Below are positions 63,094 through 64,000 of a stretch of DNA of 64,000 nucleotides, in pieces; the first letter of the stretch is position 1, and each line of letters begins with the position of its first letter. The stretch is taken from assembly GCA_002690445.1 (NCBI GenBank), contig NZER01000008.1:9622-73621 (forward strand), written 5' to 3'. The notes under the pieces are model-generated. The model ran no database searches. It saw only the letters and a program-made list of their open reading frames with translations, and was not told where the DNA came from. The DNA is from Candidatus Pacearchaeota archaeon. GTDB lineage: Archaea; Nanoarchaeota; Nanoarchaeia; Pacearchaeales; GW2011-AR1. A program made the translations under genes and the position numbers.

Positions 63094-64000
63094 ATGGCAT
63101 ATCTTAAAACAAGCGACACAATCATAATCAATGCCACTCTCACCGATAAGGGTAGAAAACTTTTATCACGCGGCAAATTTAAAATTGCCAAGTTTGCTTT
63201 AGGTGATGATGAAATAGATTATAAACTATATGATCCCGTGGAGATACGTGATACAGAGGAATATCAGCCTTCTCTTTTGAACGCATATTCGCTTGAGGCT
63301 TACTCGGATAGATTAAAAAATATCCAATACGGACTAAACTCTTATGATGCATCTGTTCTCTATTTGACACCGGAAGAGTTAGATAAAATGGGAGAGTTTA
63401 AGCACGCTTACCTTCTGTATTTGCCTGTTTTAAAACAAAATAACAAATTAGATGTTTCTCCAACAAAGAGAGACTTTGTTTATTATGTCTCGGTGAACGA
63501 TGAAACTACCCAAAAATTAATCGACTCAATACCCGGGTTTAAATTTTTGCAAAGTAGCAATTTGGATAATTGTAAAATTGTAATTGAATCTGGAATTCAT
63601 ATGGCTGAAGAAAAAATTTCTTCAGCCGAGGATACGACCCCCACCATTAAGCATCGTCGCCATGGGATAGTTAAAAAGTTTTTGCTTGATCACGATTTCT
63701 TTGTGAATGCCGATAATAGATTTATTTCTACGATTGCGGCCATACGCCCCACATCTCGATTTGAAAATTTTGCCAGTGGAGAAGCAATAATTAATTTTGA
63801 AACATTTACCGACATCGTTCCCATTACTTTGGAAAATGAATTTCCCCACTACGCCTCCTATATCATAAAAGGAATTCCAAACCTGATGGCACAATATGAT
63901 TATCCCGCTGAAGATCCGGCGGACCGTATCGAATATTCCGCGCTAGCCGGTCCCCGCGGTGCCGTAACAGCGCTTAATGTTGTCGTAGATAACCAACTAA
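63094..64000 (+). CDS. Virion structural protein, 3' end beyond the window
   Basis: 302 codons are present without a stop. The start YLKTSDTIIINATLTDKGRK and KFALGDDEIDYKLYD are conserved among tail-associated proteins of large marine myoviruses. Starts 6 bp after the previous stop with GAGGA upstream. The rest of the sequence suggests beta-rich domains. Function unknown beyond a probable structural role. Confidence 0.6.
   Translation, partial: MAYLKTSDTIIINATLTDKGRKLLSRGKFKIAKFALGDDEIDYKLYDPVEIRDTEEYQPSLLNAYSLEAYSDRLKNIQYGLNSYDASVLYLTPEELDKMGEFKHAYLLYLPVLKQNNKLDVSPTKRDFVYYVSVNDETTQKLIDSIPGFKFLQSSNLDNCKIVIESGIHMAEEKISSAEDTTPTIKHRRHGIVKKFLLDHDFFVNADNRFISTIAAIRPTSRFENFASGEAIINFETFTDIVPITLENEFPHYASYIIKGIPNLMAQYDYPAEDPADRIEYSALAGPRGAVTALNVVVDNQL

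Noticed and set aside
63603..63627. Perfect 11-bp inverted repeat with a 3-base loop (GGCTGAAGAAA / TTTCTTCAGCC)
   Set aside because: It lies in the middle of an open coding frame with no T-run after it, so it is not a terminator; the coding text (Ala-Glu-Glu ... Ser-Ser-Ala) may explain it.

Overview
The window is 64 kb of a tailed-phage genome with every gene on the plus strand, very tight packing (most junctions overlap by 1-50 bp or are separated by less than 60 bp) and no integrase, transposase, rRNA or CRISPR array. A gp55-type late sigma factor, a gp25-like and a gp6-like baseplate wedge protein, a PIN-PhoH ATPase and a run of very large virion proteins point to a myovirus of the T4 superfamily, probably a large uncultured marine or aquatic relative. 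A lipobox lipoprotein and heptose (LPS-type) sugar genes suggest a Gram-negative host. That host inference is indirect.

Layout. (1) 1-6558: accessory/early region with the tail of a papain-like hydrolase, a von Willebrand A lipoprotein, a 32-residue very basic peptide, an HxGH nucleotidyltransferase, small unknown genes, tRNA-Asn and tRNA-Gly wedged between genes, a SPOUT RNA methyltransferase, PIN-PhoH, a zinc metallopeptidase-like protein and a Cas4/RecB-like nuclease. Three near-consensus sigma70 promoters (TTGACA, 17-bp spacer, good -10) lie here and nowhere else that I could find. (2) 6566-25423: an uninterrupted surface-sugar cassette of 23 genes: glycosyltransferases, ADP-heptose enzymes (HldD plus HldE split into two genes), a HAD phosphatase, a cupin, three sulfotransferase-like proteins, a short DegT aminotransferase, four methyltransferases, and GDP-mannose dehydratase, dTDP-glucose dehydratase and UDP-glucose dehydrogenase homologues. 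I see no flippase, polymerase or membrane-anchored enzyme. (3) 25425-27206: small genes and the gp55-like sigma factor that should switch on late transcription. (4) 27196-64000: virion genes: a hub-like protein ending in an M15-type peptidase signature, a second baseplate protein, a 2462-residue giant, gp25, gp6, a 646-residue wedge or fibre protein, a 3740-residue giant carrying LamG domains, and six further structural proteins, the last cut by the window edge.

How it fits together. Host sigma70 would read the early region and the sugar cassette, most simply from the promoter just before 5785. gp55 made at the end of that transcript would then direct the polymerase to the virion genes. The sugar cassette would build a nucleotide-activated, methylated and possibly sulfated glycan in the cytoplasm, either to remodel the host surface or to decorate virion proteins or DNA. 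The giant adhesive baseplate and fibre proteins with LamG folds suggest recognition of a glycan on the host surface.
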